A stretch of DNA of 64,000 nt, from contig NZ_FOWC01000015.1 of the NCBI RefSeq assembly GCF_900115345.1, positions 124,001 through 188,000 of the forward strand, in the 5' to 3' direction. The stretch comes from Amycolatopsis rubida. GTDB lineage: Bacteria > Actinomycetota > Actinomycetes > Mycobacteriales > Pseudonocardiaceae. Under the pieces are notes generated by a model that ran no database searches, was not told where the DNA came from, and saw only the letters and a list, made by a program, of their open reading frames with translations. The translations under genes and the position numbers were made by a program. Below, one piece after another: positions 50,143 through 58,810 of the stretch. Every line of letters begins with the position of its first letter. The stretch's first letter is position 1.

Positions 50143-51537
50143 TCAGCGGGGCCGTCCCGGCGCGTCCGGCCGGGTCTGCCACGGGTGCGGCCCGTCGAGC
50201 GGCCGGTACTCCACGCCGAGCGCGTCCAGCCGCGGCAGGTGGTGCTCCCGCAGCCGGGGCAGAAACTCCGCGTAGTCGCGCGGCCCGCTGCTCCACGCGA
50301 CCTCGGCGAACGCCGACAGCCGCGGGAACGCCGCGTAGTCCGTCCGCCGCACGGTGTCCAGGTGTTCGGACCACAGCTGCGCCTGGACCCCGCGCACGCG
50401 CGGCCCGGACTCGGGCTCGAAACCGTAGAAATGTTCGAGATCCTGCAGGTATCCGACCGGGATCGGTTCGTCCGGGTGGTCGCTTTGCCGGTGGTCGAGG
50501 TACACGCCGTCCTCGGGGCAGAACACCACTTCGTGCCCGCCCTTCCACGCCAGCGAGGCGCGTTCGCGGTCCTGCCACACGCCGATCACCATCGCCGGCA
50601 GGTCGCCGCCGTCGAGGACCTCGTCCCAGCCCATCGGGGTGCGGCCGCGCGCGACGAGATGGCCGGCGATCGCCCGGACGAACCGGTGGTGCGCCGCGGT
50701 GACGCCGGGCACCTCGTCCCCGCCGAGCGCGATCACCGGAGACGGGAAGATGTCCAGCACGTGGTCGAAGACCTTGCGGAAGAAGTCCAGAGTGGACTCC
50801 GACGGGTCCAGCAGCGAGGTGCTGATGCCCCAGGAAGTCCAGACCTCCCAGGGCACGTCGCTGGCCGGGCCGAGGTCCGGGTACGCGGTGATGGCGGCTC
50901 GGGCGTGTCCGGGAATGTCCACTTCGGGCACCACGGTGACCGCTCGCGAGGCGGCGTAGGCGACGATCTCGCGCAGATCGTCCACAGTGTAGTAACCGCC
51001 GTGCGGGCGGCCGTCGCGTTCCGGTCCGTCGTGCCTGCCGGCCATCGACGATTTCCGCCAGCCGCCGACGGAGGCGAGCCGGGGGAACTCCGGCGTCTCG
51101 ATCCGCCAGCCCTGGTCGTCGGTGAGGTGCAGGTTCAGCACGTTCATCTTGTGCGCGGCGAGCAGATCGACGAACCGCAGCACCTCGGCTTTCGTCCGGA
51201 AGTGCCGGGACACGTCGTAGAGGCAGCCGCGCCAGGCGAAGCGCGGATGGTCGGTGACCGTCCCGCACGGCAGCTCGGACGGTCCATTGTGGATCGAGGC
51301 GGCACGGAACGCGTCCGGACCGGCCAGCTGACGCAGGGTTTGGCGGCCGTAGAACTCGCCCGCGGCGCCGGCTGCTTCGAGAGTGACGCCGTCCGGCGTG
51401 ATGTGCAGCCGGTAGCCCTCGGCGGGGAGATCCGGGGCCGTGCGGACCTGCACCGGAGCGGGCCACGGGCAGGTGCCGGGCGCCGCTTCCGCGGACACCG
51501 GGCGGGGCAGGAGAGCGGCGAAACCGGACATGGTCAT
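50143..51537 (-). CDS. GH20 beta-N-acetylhexosaminidase, cytoplasmic
   Basis: Splits terminal GlcNAc from chito-oligosaccharides, using the substrate's own N-acetyl group. 464 aa from an ATG at 51537, overlapping the permease stop (ATGA). No signal peptide, so it acts on imported oligosaccharides. After an N-terminal GH20b-like domain (about 10-100) the barrel starts at FAWRGCLYDVSRHF; NLHLTDDQGWRIETPEFP and VPEVDIPGHARAAI are the family signatures, and the catalytic Asp-Glu pair is in IALGGDEVPG. The aromatic lid is in VIGVWQD and QAQLWSEHLDT. It is the last gene of the operon with the sugar ABC importer, which supports uptake and splitting of chitobiose-type sugars. Confidence 0.93.
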   Translation of the reverse strand: MTMSGFAALLPRPVSAEAAPGTCPWPAPVQVRTAPDLPAEGYRLHITPDGVTLEAAGAAGEFYGRQTLRQLAGPDAFRAASIHNGPSELPCGTVTDHPRFAWRGCLYDVSRHFRTKAEVLRFVDLLAAHKMNVLNLHLTDDQGWRIETPEFPRLASVGGWRKSSMAGRHDGPERDGRPHGGYYTVDDLREIVAYAASRAVTVVPEVDIPGHARAAITAYPDLGPASDVPWEVWTSWGISTSLLDPSESTLDFFRKVFDHVLDIFPSPVIALGGDEVPGVTAAHHRFVRAIAGHLVARGRTPMGWDEVLDGGDLPAMVIGVWQDRERASLAWKGGHEVVFCPEDGVYLDHRQSDHPDEPIPVGYLQDLEHFYGFEPESGPRVRGVQAQLWSEHLDTVRRTDYAAFPRLSAFAEVAWSSGPRDYAEFLPRLREHHLPRLDALGVEYRPLDGPHPWQTRPDAPGRPR

Positions 51538-52388
51538 CCCTTCACGGCCCCGGCGGTCCCGCCGATGAGTTTCCGTTGCACCAGCACGAAGAACACCAGC
51601 ACGGGAATCGTCATCAGGGTGGACGAGGCCATCACGGCTCCCCAGTCGGTGTCCTCCGGTTTGAAGAACACCAGGATCGCCTGCGGCAGAGTCTGGTTTT
51701 CGGTCTTGGAGATGATGAACGTCTTGGCGAACAGGAAGTCGTTCCACGCGTGGATGAACGCGAGCACGCTCACCGCCACGAGCCCGGGCGCGACGAGCGG
51801 GAACAGGATCTGCCAGGTGAACCGCAGCCGCGACGCACCGTCCAAAGTGGCCGCTTCCTCCAGTTCGGCGGGCACCGCGGCGACGAACCCGCGCAGCATC
51901 CAGATCGCGAACGGCAGGCTGAACGCCAGGTGCACCAGCACGAGCGAGCCCAGTTGGTTGAGCCCGAACGCGGGCACCGCGGCGCCGACCGAGCGCATCA
52001 GGAAGAACAGCGGGATGGTCAGCGCTTCCACCGGCACCATTTGCGCCACCAGCAGCATCACCAGCAGCACTCCGCGGCCGCGGAACCGGAACCGGGTGAG
52101 CGCCACCGCGGACAGGAACGAGAACACCAGGGACAGCAGCACCACGACAACCGCGACCACGAGGCTGTTCAGGAAAAACCGGCCGAATCCGGATACCGTG
52201 AGCACACGCTGGAAACTGTCCAGCGACGGCGCGAACGTCCACGGTCTGGGATGCGCCGACTGGATCTCACCGGCCGGTTTGAACGCCGAGAGCACCATCC
52301 AGTACAGCGGGAACGCGACGATCCCGGCGATCACCACGGTCACGATTTCGGCGACGAGCCGCGCGGGGCGGCGCACTTTCAGAGCCAT
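51534..52388 (-). CDS. Carbohydrate ABC importer, permease 2 (MalG/NgcG type)
   Basis: Membrane subunit of 284 aa (MALKVRRPARLVAEIVTVVI) with six helices. The EAA loop that contacts the shared ATPase is AVPAELEEAATLDGASRLRFTWQILFPLVAPGL near residues 185-217. Topology and C-terminus (FFVLVQRKLIGGTAGAVKG) are those of the CUT1 MalG group. Overlaps the first permease gene by 10 bp and the GH20 gene by 4 bp. No ATPase gene is present in the operon, as is usual in actinobacteria where MsiK serves many CUT1 importers. Confidence 0.92.
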   Translation of the reverse strand: MALKVRRPARLVAEIVTVVIAGIVAFPLYWMVLSAFKPAGEIQSAHPRPWTFAPSLDSFQRVLTVSGFGRFFLNSLVVAVVVVLLSLVFSFLSAVALTRFRFRGRGVLLVMLLVAQMVPVEALTIPLFFLMRSVGAAVPAFGLNQLGSLVLVHLAFSLPFAIWMLRGFVAAVPAELEEAATLDGASRLRFTWQILFPLVAPGLVAVSVLAFIHAWNDFLFAKTFIISKTENQTLPQAILVFFKPEDTDWGAVMASSTLMTIPVLVFFVLVQRKLIGGTAGAVKG

Positions 52389-53299
52389 GCGGCACTCCGG
52401 CGCTGGGACCGGACGTAGAGCCCGGTGATCGACAACAGCAGCAAGGTCATCACGACCCCGATCGCCGAGCCGAGCCCGTACTCCTGCCCGGCGAACGCCT
52501 GCTGGTAGGCGTAGACGTTCAGGATCAGGTTGCGCCCGGCGATGCCGCCTCCGTTGGTCATCACGTAGATCTGGGTGAACACCTTGAAGTCCCAGATGAT
52601 CGACTGCACGGTCGCGATGGTCAGCAGCGGCCGCACCGCGGGCAGGACCACCGACCACGAGGTGCGCCAGACCGACGCGCCGTCGAGCGCGGCGGCCTCC
52701 AGCGTCTCCTTCGGCACCCCGCTGATCCCGGCGTACATGGTCACCATCACGAACGGGAACGAGCACCAGATCACCTCGGCGGCGACCAGCCCGAACGTGC
52801 CGAACGTGCCGAAGGTCCAGGAATGGTGCTCCATCCCGCTGAACCCGATGCCCGAGAGCACCTCGTTGACCAGGCCGAAATCGGTGTCGAAGAGGAACAG
52901 CCAGACGTACGAGCCGGCGATCGCCGGGGTCGCCCACGCGCCGAGCGCCGCCAGGAACAGCAGCGTGCGCGGCAGCGCGCGGACCCGGCTCGCCAGCACG
53001 GCCAGTGCCGTGCCGACGACCAGGCTGCCGATCACGCAGGCCGCGGCGAACCCGACCGTCTTGCCGAGCACCGTCCAGAACTGGACGTCGGCGAGCAGGT
53101 TCGCGTAGTTGCCGAGGCCGAGGAACACCAGCGGGGCCGCGCCCGCCGCCTGCGGCTGGCCGTAGTCGTAGAGCGAGATCACGACCAGCTGGTAAATCGG
53201 GTAGACCAGCAGCGCGGCGAGCAGGATGCCCGCCGGCAGCAGGTAACGAAGGGCCGCGCGGCCGTCGCGGCGGACGGTCGCGGAACGGACTGCGGCCAC
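52379..53299 (-). CDS. Carbohydrate ABC importer, permease 1 (MalF/NgcF type)
   Basis: Membrane subunit of 306 aa from a GTG at 53299, with six predicted helices. LRYLLPAGILLAALLVYPIYQLVVISLYDY is helix 1 with the typical N-terminus of MalF-type CUT1 permeases; the EAA loop is GVPKETLEAAALDGASVWRTSWSVVLPAVRP (about 205-235). A short repeat SWTFGTFGTFG sits in an outside loop near residue 160. Forms the channel with the product of 51534-52388. The gene is 3 bp from the end of the binding-protein gene. Confidence 0.92.
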   Translation of the reverse strand: MAAVRSATVRRDGRAALRYLLPAGILLAALLVYPIYQLVVISLYDYGQPQAAGAAPLVFLGLGNYANLLADVQFWTVLGKTVGFAAACVIGSLVVGTALAVLASRVRALPRTLLFLAALGAWATPAIAGSYVWLFLFDTDFGLVNEVLSGIGFSGMEHHSWTFGTFGTFGLVAAEVIWCSFPFVMVTMYAGISGVPKETLEAAALDGASVWRTSWSVVLPAVRPLLTIATVQSIIWDFKVFTQIYVMTNGGGIAGRNLILNVYAYQQAFAGQEYGLGSAIGVVMTLLLLSITGLYVRSQRRSAAWL

Positions 53300-53302
53300 G
53301 GG

Positions 53303-54586
53303 TCAGCCGAAGTTCTTGTTCATCGCCGCGGCGGCGTCGGCCAGTGCGGCGTTCGCGTCCTTGCCGCCGGTGGCGATCTGCTGCACGGCGGTGGGCAGGA
53401 CGTTCTGGCTGTCGATCTTCGACCACGCCGGGGTGCTCGGCACGAACTTCGTGCCCGCGGTCAGGGTGTCCACGAAGGCCTTCAGCGTCGGGTCGCTGGC
53501 GGCGAGCTTCTTCTGCACCGACGCGAGAGTGGGCAGGTTGCCCATCGCCGCGTACATCTTCTCCTGGTACTTGACGCCGGCCAGCAGTTCGGCGAACTGC
53601 ACCGCGAGCCCGTGCCGCTGGCTCGCACCGAACACGCCGAGCAGGTTGCCGCCGGCGAACGCGGGCGCGACCGAGTCCGGGGTGGCGCCGGGCAGCGGCA
53701 TGATCGCGTACTTGCCCTTCACCGCGCCCTTTTCGACGGCCTTGCGGTTGAAGTCGCCGCCGATCACCATGCCCGCCTTGCCGCCGGCGAACGCGGTGAC
53801 GCTCTGCGTGCCGGTGAGGTTGGCGCAGGCGGCGGGCGGGCAGATGTCGTCCTTGATCAGGTTCGCGTACGCGGTGACGCCGGCCTTGGCCTGCGGAGAA
53901 TCCACAGTGGACGTCCACTTGCCATTGTCCTGTTTGGCCAGTTCGCCGCCGTTGGCCCAGATGAACGGCAGCATCGCGTAGGTGTACTTGCCGCCGGTGG
54001 CGATGCCGTACAGATCCGGCTTCTTCTCGCGGATCTTGCGCGCGTCCTCGGTCAGCTCGGTCAGCGTCGCCGGCGGCTTGAGGCCGAGTTCGGCGAACAC
54101 GTCGGTGCGGTAGTACAACGCGCGGATGCCGGTGTACCAGGGAATGCCGTAGATCTTCCCGTTCGCCTTGGCGGTGTCCACCACGGAGGGAAGCAGGTCC
54201 TTGCCGTCGGACCAGTTCGAGATGTCCTTGGCGAGGTCGGACAACGCGCCGGTCTGCGCGTAGCTGGAGACGTCGGTGTTGCCGAATTCGGCGACGTCGG
54301 GGGCGTTGGACGGGTCGTTGAACGCGCCGGAGAACTTGTCCGCGCGGCCCTCGACCGGGACCCACTGCACGTCGACCTTCACCCCGGAGTGGCTGGCTTC
54401 GAATTCGGTGATCGCTTCCTTGACCGCGGCCTCCTTCGGCGCGCGGTTCGCTTCGTCGAACAGCCAGACTCTGAGCGTGCCGTCGGTTTGGTTTCCGCCG
54501 GCGGCGGCCGGGCCGGATTGGGTGGGCGCGCACGCGGCGAGCAACGCCAGCGCGGCGACAGCGGGCAGGACAGAACGCAGCTTCAT
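53303..54586 (-). CDS. Sugar-binding lipoprotein of the ABC importer (NgcE/DasA-like)
   Basis: Extracytoplasmic solute-binding protein of 427 aa. Lipoprotein signal peptide MKLRSVLPAVAALALLAACAP with Cys19 after the lipobox LLAAC. Family 1 binding-protein features: LRVWLFDEANRAPKEAAVKEAI, VDVQWVPVEGRADKF, APDVAEFGNTD, and YGIPWYTGIRALYYRTDVF, with Trp/Tyr residues for stacking on sugar rings. The linked GH20 gene makes a chito-oligosaccharide the best candidate ligand, as with NgcE and DasA of Streptomyces. First gene of the operon 54586 to 50143. Confidence 0.9.
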   Translation of the reverse strand: MKLRSVLPAVAALALLAACAPTQSGPAAAGGNQTDGTLRVWLFDEANRAPKEAAVKEAITEFEASHSGVKVDVQWVPVEGRADKFSGAFNDPSNAPDVAEFGNTDVSSYAQTGALSDLAKDISNWSDGKDLLPSVVDTAKANGKIYGIPWYTGIRALYYRTDVFAELGLKPPATLTELTEDARKIREKKPDLYGIATGGKYTYAMLPFIWANGGELAKQDNGKWTSTVDSPQAKAGVTAYANLIKDDICPPAACANLTGTQSVTAFAGGKAGMVIGGDFNRKAVEKGAVKGKYAIMPLPGATPDSVAPAFAGGNLLGVFGASQRHGLAVQFAELLAGVKYQEKMYAAMGNLPTLASVQKKLAASDPTLKAFVDTLTAGTKFVPSTPAWSKIDSQNVLPTAVQQIATGGKDANAALADAAAAMNKNFG

Positions 54587-54607
54587 CGGTGACTCCTGTC
54601 GCGGGGA

Positions 54608-54622
54608 CCGGTCGGAGACCGG
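54608..54622 (-). promoter_or_regulatory. Inverted repeat before the sugar-importer operon
   Basis: CCGGTC-GGA-GACCGG, a perfect 6-bp inverted repeat 22 bp upstream of the binding-protein start. It has the GGTC...GACC halves of DasR (dre) sites, but with a 3-bp instead of 2-bp centre. It could be an operator or help form a leader hairpin. Confidence 0.4.
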
Positions 54623-54630
54623 AAAAGACA

Positions 54631-54652
54631 GGGCTGTGCGGCGTGACAGCCC
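54631..54652. terminator. Hairpin with T-runs on both sides, end of the lactonase transcript
   Basis: GGGCTGT (54631-54637) pairs with ACAGCCC (54646-54652) around an 8-nt loop. On the minus strand it is followed by CTTTTCC, on the plus strand by GGTTTTT. It lies 10 nt past the lactonase stop and should end the operon that starts at 60108. Confidence 0.65.
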
Positions 54653-54661
54653 CGGTTTTTC

Positions 54662-55795
54662 TCAGACGAAGAAGACGGAATTGACGTTGGGGACGGCGAG
54701 CGAGCCCGCGGACTTGCCGGGCAGTCCGGTGGCCGGGTCGCGCGGCAGCCAGGTGACGGTGCCGGAGCGCTGGTTGGAGACGTAGAACCACTTCTCGTCC
54801 GGGTCCAGCGCGAGGTGCCGCGGCCAGTTTCCGCCGGACGGCGCCGAGGAGACCAGGGTGAGCCCGGCCCCGCCGTCGCCGACGGTGAAGGCGGCGACGG
54901 TGTTGGGTCCGCGCACGGTGGCGTAGGCGAACTTCCCGTCGCGCGACACGGTGATCTCGCCGGGGTACAGTTCGCCGGTGCTGCCTGGCGGAACGGCGGG
55001 AACCACGGCGATCGGCTTGACCGTGCCGGTCGCGGAATCCCAGCTGGCGACGGTGATCTCCGGCCGCAGTTCCTGGGCTACGTAGGCGAATTTGCTGTTC
55101 GGGTGGAACGCGAGGTGCCGCGGCCCGGCTCCGGCGGGGAGAGTGATCTGCTTGTGCAGCTTCAGCTTCCCCTTGGCGGTGTCGAACGAGTAGACGTACA
55201 CCGAGTCGGTGCCGAGGTCGACCGCGAGCACCCACTTGCCGGACGGATCGGTGACCACCTGGTGCGCGTGCGGCTCTTTGCCCTCGTGCTGCTGCAGATC
55301 AGTGGCCGCGCCGAGCTTGCCGCCGGACTCGATCGGCAGCACGACGACGCTGCCGGAGCCGTAATTGGCGGCCAGCACGTACTTCTGGCTCGGGTGCACC
55401 GAAAGGTGCGTGGGCGAGCCGCCCTTCGAGGACGTCGACCCGAGCAGCTTCGGCCGGCTCGGGTCGGAGATGTCCAATGCGGACACCGTGCCGGTCTCCG
55501 CGCCCTCGTTTTCGTTGGTGACGTACAGGATCCGGCCGTCGCGAGTCCGGTCGAACCAGGAGACGTCGGTCAGCTTTCCGACCGTGCGCACCGGCGTGAG
55601 CGCGGGGCTTCCCGCCGCTCGCTGGGTGACGTCGAGCCCGTGGCCTGCCGGTGAACTGGTGGTGTAGCTGCCGACGTACACCGTCGTGGCCGCGCGCGGC
55701 CGGGACGCTGCCGTGGCGAGCTGTGCGCCCGCCACGGCAGCGGCTCCGGCCGCGCCGACTGCTCCGACGAACGTGCGGCGGGAAATCTCGGTCAT
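54662..55795 (-). CDS. TAT-exported lactonase (beta-propeller, 6-phosphogluconolactonase family)
   Basis: Secreted or envelope enzyme of 377 aa. A twin-arginine signal, ISRRTFVGAVGAAGAAAVAG, is followed by a seven-bladed propeller (about 38-377) with repeated blade motifs: GSPTHLSVHPSQKYVLAANYGSGSV, EPHAHQVVTDPSGKWVLAVDLGTDSV, AGPRHLAFHPNSKFAYVAQEL, NWPRHLALDPDEKWFYVSNQRSGTV. This is the Pgl/lactonase family (PF10282), which opens sugar lactones or cycloisomerised acids. The H-x-x-x-D pattern in each blade is the family's active-site area. It follows the GntP gene by 31 bp, so it may be the last gene of the operon; outside the cell it could open an aldonolactone to be taken up by GntP. Confidence 0.87.
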   Translation of the reverse strand: MTEISRRTFVGAVGAAGAAAVAGAQLATAASRPRAATTVYVGSYTTSSPAGHGLDVTQRAAGSPALTPVRTVGKLTDVSWFDRTRDGRILYVTNENEGAETGTVSALDISDPSRPKLLGSTSSKGGSPTHLSVHPSQKYVLAANYGSGSVVVLPIESGGKLGAATDLQQHEGKEPHAHQVVTDPSGKWVLAVDLGTDSVYVYSFDTAKGKLKLHKQITLPAGAGPRHLAFHPNSKFAYVAQELRPEITVASWDSATGTVKPIAVVPAVPPGSTGELYPGEITVSRDGKFAYATVRGPNTVAAFTVGDGGAGLTLVSSAPSGGNWPRHLALDPDEKWFYVSNQRSGTVTWLPRDPATGLPGKSAGSLAVPNVNSVFFV

Positions 55796-55826
55796 CGAAT
55801 ACCCCCGGAACCTGTGCCGATGTGGT

Positions 55827-57218
55827 TCAGACCAATGCCATCACCAATGCTGCCACACCGAAACCGCTCAGGGAAAGGACTGTTTCCAAAGCCGTCCAGG
55901 TTTTCAGGGTCTGGGTCACGGTGAGCCCGAAATACCGGGACACGATCCAGAATCCGCCGTCGTTCACGTGCGAGGCGATGATCGACCCGGCCGAGATCGC
56001 GACCACCACGAGCGCCAGTTGTGCTTGCGAATAATGCAGCTCCATGACCGTCGGCGCGACGATGCCGCTCGTGGTCACGATCGCGACCGTCGCGGAACCC
56101 TGGGCGATGCGCATGCCGCAGCTGATGATGTACGCCGCCAGCAGCACCGGAAGCCCGGCGTCGCCGAGGGAACCGGCCACCGCCTTGCCGATGCCGGTGG
56201 CCGACAGCACCGCTCCGAAGAACGAACCCGCGCCGACCACCAGGAGAATCATCGCGACCGGCCGCAGCGCGTTCGCCGAAAGCTGGGCCAGATCCGCGCC
56301 GCTCATCCCGCGGCGGCGGCCGAGCAGCCAGGAGGCGAGAATGGTCGCGATGGTCAGCGCGATGGCCGGGGTGCCGAGGAACGCCGCGATGCCCGCGCCG
56401 GTGGACCCCTTGGGCAGCAGGATGCTGCCGAACGTGCCCACCAGGATCAGCACCAGCGGCACCGCGATGATCCCGCCGACCAGCTTGAGCGACGGCGCGG
56501 GGCCCTCTCGCTCGCCTTCTTCGCCCGCGAGCTTCGCGAAGTCCTCGGCCAGCGGCACGTTCACGCGCTTGCCGATCCACGTCGAGTACAGGATGCCGCC
56601 GATGAACCAGGCCGGGATGCCGCAGACCGCGCCCATCAGGATCAGCCAGCCGAGATCCACGTGCAGCAGTCCGGCCGCGGCGACCGGGCCCGGGTGCGGC
56701 GGGATGAAGGCGTGTGTGATGGAAAGCCCGGCCAGCAACGGCATCGCGTACAGCACGATCGACCGGCCGCCCTGCTTCGCCGCCGCGTAAACCAGCGGCG
56801 CGAGCACGAAAATACCGATGTCGAAGAACACCGGGATGCCGAAGATGAGCCCGGACAGACCCATCGCGAGCGGAGCGCGTTTCTCGCCGAAGGTCCGCAG
56901 CAGCGCCGAGGTGAGCACGCGCGCCCCGCCGGATTTCTCCAGGATCGAGCCGAGCAGCGTGCCCAGCCCGATGATCGCCGCGATGTGCCCCAGAATGCTG
57001 CCGAAACCCTTCTCCAGCAGCGAATCGGACGTCTTCTGCGCGGTGCCGACCAGGGTGCCGACCGGCACGCCCGCGGCCAGCGCGGTGAGCAGGCCCACCA
57101 CGATCAGGGCGATGAACGGTTCGAGCTTCACCTTGATGATGAGGACAAGCAGCACCGCGATGGACACCGCGGCCAGCGTGAGCAGACCGGCCGTGCTGGT
57201 CTGCAGCCAGTGGATCAT
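55827..57218 (-). CDS. GntP-family permease (gluconate / sugar-acid type)
   Basis: Proton symporter of 463 aa with about twelve helices, start MIHWLQTSTAGLLTLAAVSI at the ATG at 57218, overlapping the stop of the aminoacylase gene. LGTLLGSILEKSGGARVLTSALLRTFG and the conserved IFGIPVFFDIGIFVLAPLVYAAAKQ and THAFIPPHPGPVAAAGLL segments are GntP hallmarks; GSATVAIVTTSGIVAP and SHVNDGGFWIVSRYFGL close the fold. Known members take up gluconate, idonate, D-serine or related hydroxy or amino acids. Between a deacylase and a lactonase gene, the best guess is an aldonate, an amino-sugar acid or a D-amino acid. Confidence 0.93.
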   Translation of the reverse strand: MIHWLQTSTAGLLTLAAVSIAVLLVLIIKVKLEPFIALIVVGLLTALAAGVPVGTLVGTAQKTSDSLLEKGFGSILGHIAAIIGLGTLLGSILEKSGGARVLTSALLRTFGEKRAPLAMGLSGLIFGIPVFFDIGIFVLAPLVYAAAKQGGRSIVLYAMPLLAGLSITHAFIPPHPGPVAAAGLLHVDLGWLILMGAVCGIPAWFIGGILYSTWIGKRVNVPLAEDFAKLAGEEGEREGPAPSLKLVGGIIAVPLVLILVGTFGSILLPKGSTGAGIAAFLGTPAIALTIATILASWLLGRRRGMSGADLAQLSANALRPVAMILLVVGAGSFFGAVLSATGIGKAVAGSLGDAGLPVLLAAYIISCGMRIAQGSATVAIVTTSGIVAPTVMELHYSQAQLALVVVAISAGSIIASHVNDGGFWIVSRYFGLTVTQTLKTWTALETVLSLSGFGVAALVMALV

Positions 57219-58810
57219 CGTCGACTCCCGGGATGGCGGAGGGAATGCCCGGCGAGCGCGCCGGTGGGGGATCCGTCTTCGAGGGCGGCGACGCCGTTGA
57301 CGAAGACATGGTGCAGGCCCGCGGCGGGCTGCCGCGGATTGTCGAATGTCGCGGTGTCGGCGACCCTGTCCGGGTCGAACAGCACCAGGTCGGCCGAGTA
57401 ACCGGGGCGGACGAGGCCCCGGTGGGTCAGCCCCAGCCGCCGTGCCGCGCGGCCCGTGAGGTGCGCGACGCAGTCGGCCAGTTCGAGAACGCCCAACTCG
57501 CGGACGTAGCGGGCGAGGTACCGCGGGAAGGTGCCCCACGCGCGGGGATGCGGCCGCGCGCCGACCAGCAGGCCGTCCGAGCCGCCGGTGTGCGTGCGGT
57601 GCCGCATGATGGCCTGCACGTTCTCCTCGTGCCCCACGTGCATGAGGCAGGACGTGCCGAGCTTTTCCTCGATCAGCGTGTCGAAGTACAGCTCTGCCGG
57701 GGTCTTCCCCGCGGCGCGCGCGGAGGCGAGGACGCTGTGTCCCACCAATGCGGCATTTTCCGCGCGGCGCACCCCGTTGATTTCGATGGCGTCCCAGTCG
57801 ATCGGCACGCCGTGCGCACCGTCCGAACCGGACTCTTCGATCTCGGCGCGGATGCGTTCGCGAGTGTCCGGATCGGACAGCCGGGCGAGCGTCGGCTCCA
57901 GCCCGCCTTCGGTGGACCAGCTCGGCAGCAGGGCGGACAGGTAGGTCGCGCCGGGAAGGTAGGGGTAGGTGTCGAGGGTGATGTCGCAGCCGTCGTCGAG
58001 TGCGTTGTCCAGCAGCCGCAACAGATCCGGTGCTTTGCCCTGGTTGACGGAGAAGTTCATTGTCGCGTGCGCGAGGTGCAGCGGGCAGCCGGAGCGGCGG
58101 GAGACGTCGACCATCTCCGCGAACGCCTCCAGCGCGCCCGCGCCGTAGCTGCGGTGGTGCGGGCTGTAGTAGCCGCCGCGCTCGCCGGCCACGCGGCACA
58201 GCTCGACCAATTCTTCGGTGGTCGCGTACATCCCGGGCGTGTAGGTCAACCCGGACGACAGGCCGAATGCGCCTTCTTCCAGCCCGGTCGCGACGAGTTC
58301 TTTCATCCGGGCCAGCTCCGCTTCGGTGGCGGGCCGGTCTTCCCAGCCCACCGCCAGCATCCGCACCGTGCCCTGCGGGACCAGGTACGCGGCGTTCGTC
58401 GCGATGCCCTGGTCGAGCCGGTCGAGGTACTCGCCGACCGAACGCCAGTTCCAGTCGAAGCCCGCCGGGTCGTCGTTCCATCCGGCCAGTTGCTGGCGCA
58501 GGCTCGCGAGCACTTCGTCGTTGACCGGGGCGTAGGAGAGACCGTCCTGGCCCAGCACCTCGGTGGTCACGCCCTGGGTGATCTTCGCCAGGTGCTCCGG
58601 GTTGGCGAGCAGTTGCAGGTCGGAATGCGAGTGCATGTCGATGAAGCCGGGGGAGAGGACCTGGCCGGTCGCGTCGAGCACGCGCGGCGCGGTCAGCTCT
58701 CCCGGCGCGGCGACGTCGCCGATGCGGTCGCCGGTGATCCCGACATCGCGGATCTCCAGCGGGGCCCCGGTTCCGTCGGCGACACGCGCGCCGCGGATGA
58801 CCAGATCCAT
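57215..58810 (-). CDS. D-aminoacylase family amidohydrolase (N-acyl-D-amino-acid deacylase)
   Basis: Cytoplasmic metallo-hydrolase of 531 aa of the D-aminoacylase group of the amidohydrolase superfamily. HxH motif FIDMHSHSD (His60, His62), PLHLAHATMN (metal His) and LMHVGHEENVQAIM (second His) are present, and the catalytic Asp is probably in HTGGSDGLLVG. The Cys that is a zinc ligand in D-aminoacylase from Alcaligenes (in GNCG) is replaced: TTEVLGQDGLSYAP has Asp at that place. The ATG at 58810 overlaps the stop of the PLP enzyme gene. Likely removes an N-acyl group from a D-amino acid or from an N-acetylated amino-sugar acid. Confidence 0.9.
   Translation of the reverse strand: MDLVIRGARVADGTGAPLEIRDVGITGDRIGDVAAPGELTAPRVLDATGQVLSPGFIDMHSHSDLQLLANPEHLAKITQGVTTEVLGQDGLSYAPVNDEVLASLRQQLAGWNDDPAGFDWNWRSVGEYLDRLDQGIATNAAYLVPQGTVRMLAVGWEDRPATEAELARMKELVATGLEEGAFGLSSGLTYTPGMYATTEELVELCRVAGERGGYYSPHHRSYGAGALEAFAEMVDVSRRSGCPLHLAHATMNFSVNQGKAPDLLRLLDNALDDGCDITLDTYPYLPGATYLSALLPSWSTEGGLEPTLARLSDPDTRERIRAEIEESGSDGAHGVPIDWDAIEINGVRRAENAALVGHSVLASARAAGKTPAELYFDTLIEEKLGTSCLMHVGHEENVQAIMRHRTHTGGSDGLLVGARPHPRAWGTFPRYLARYVRELGVLELADCVAHLTGRAARRLGLTHRGLVRPGYSADLVLFDPDRVADTATFDNPRQPAAGLHHVFVNGVAALEDGSPTGALAGHSLRHPGSRR

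Noticed and set aside
54608..54622. Inverted repeat considered as a DasR (dre) site
   Set aside because: The half-sites GGTC/GACC fit, but the centre is 3 bp instead of 2 and the outer bases differ; recorded only as an inverted repeat.
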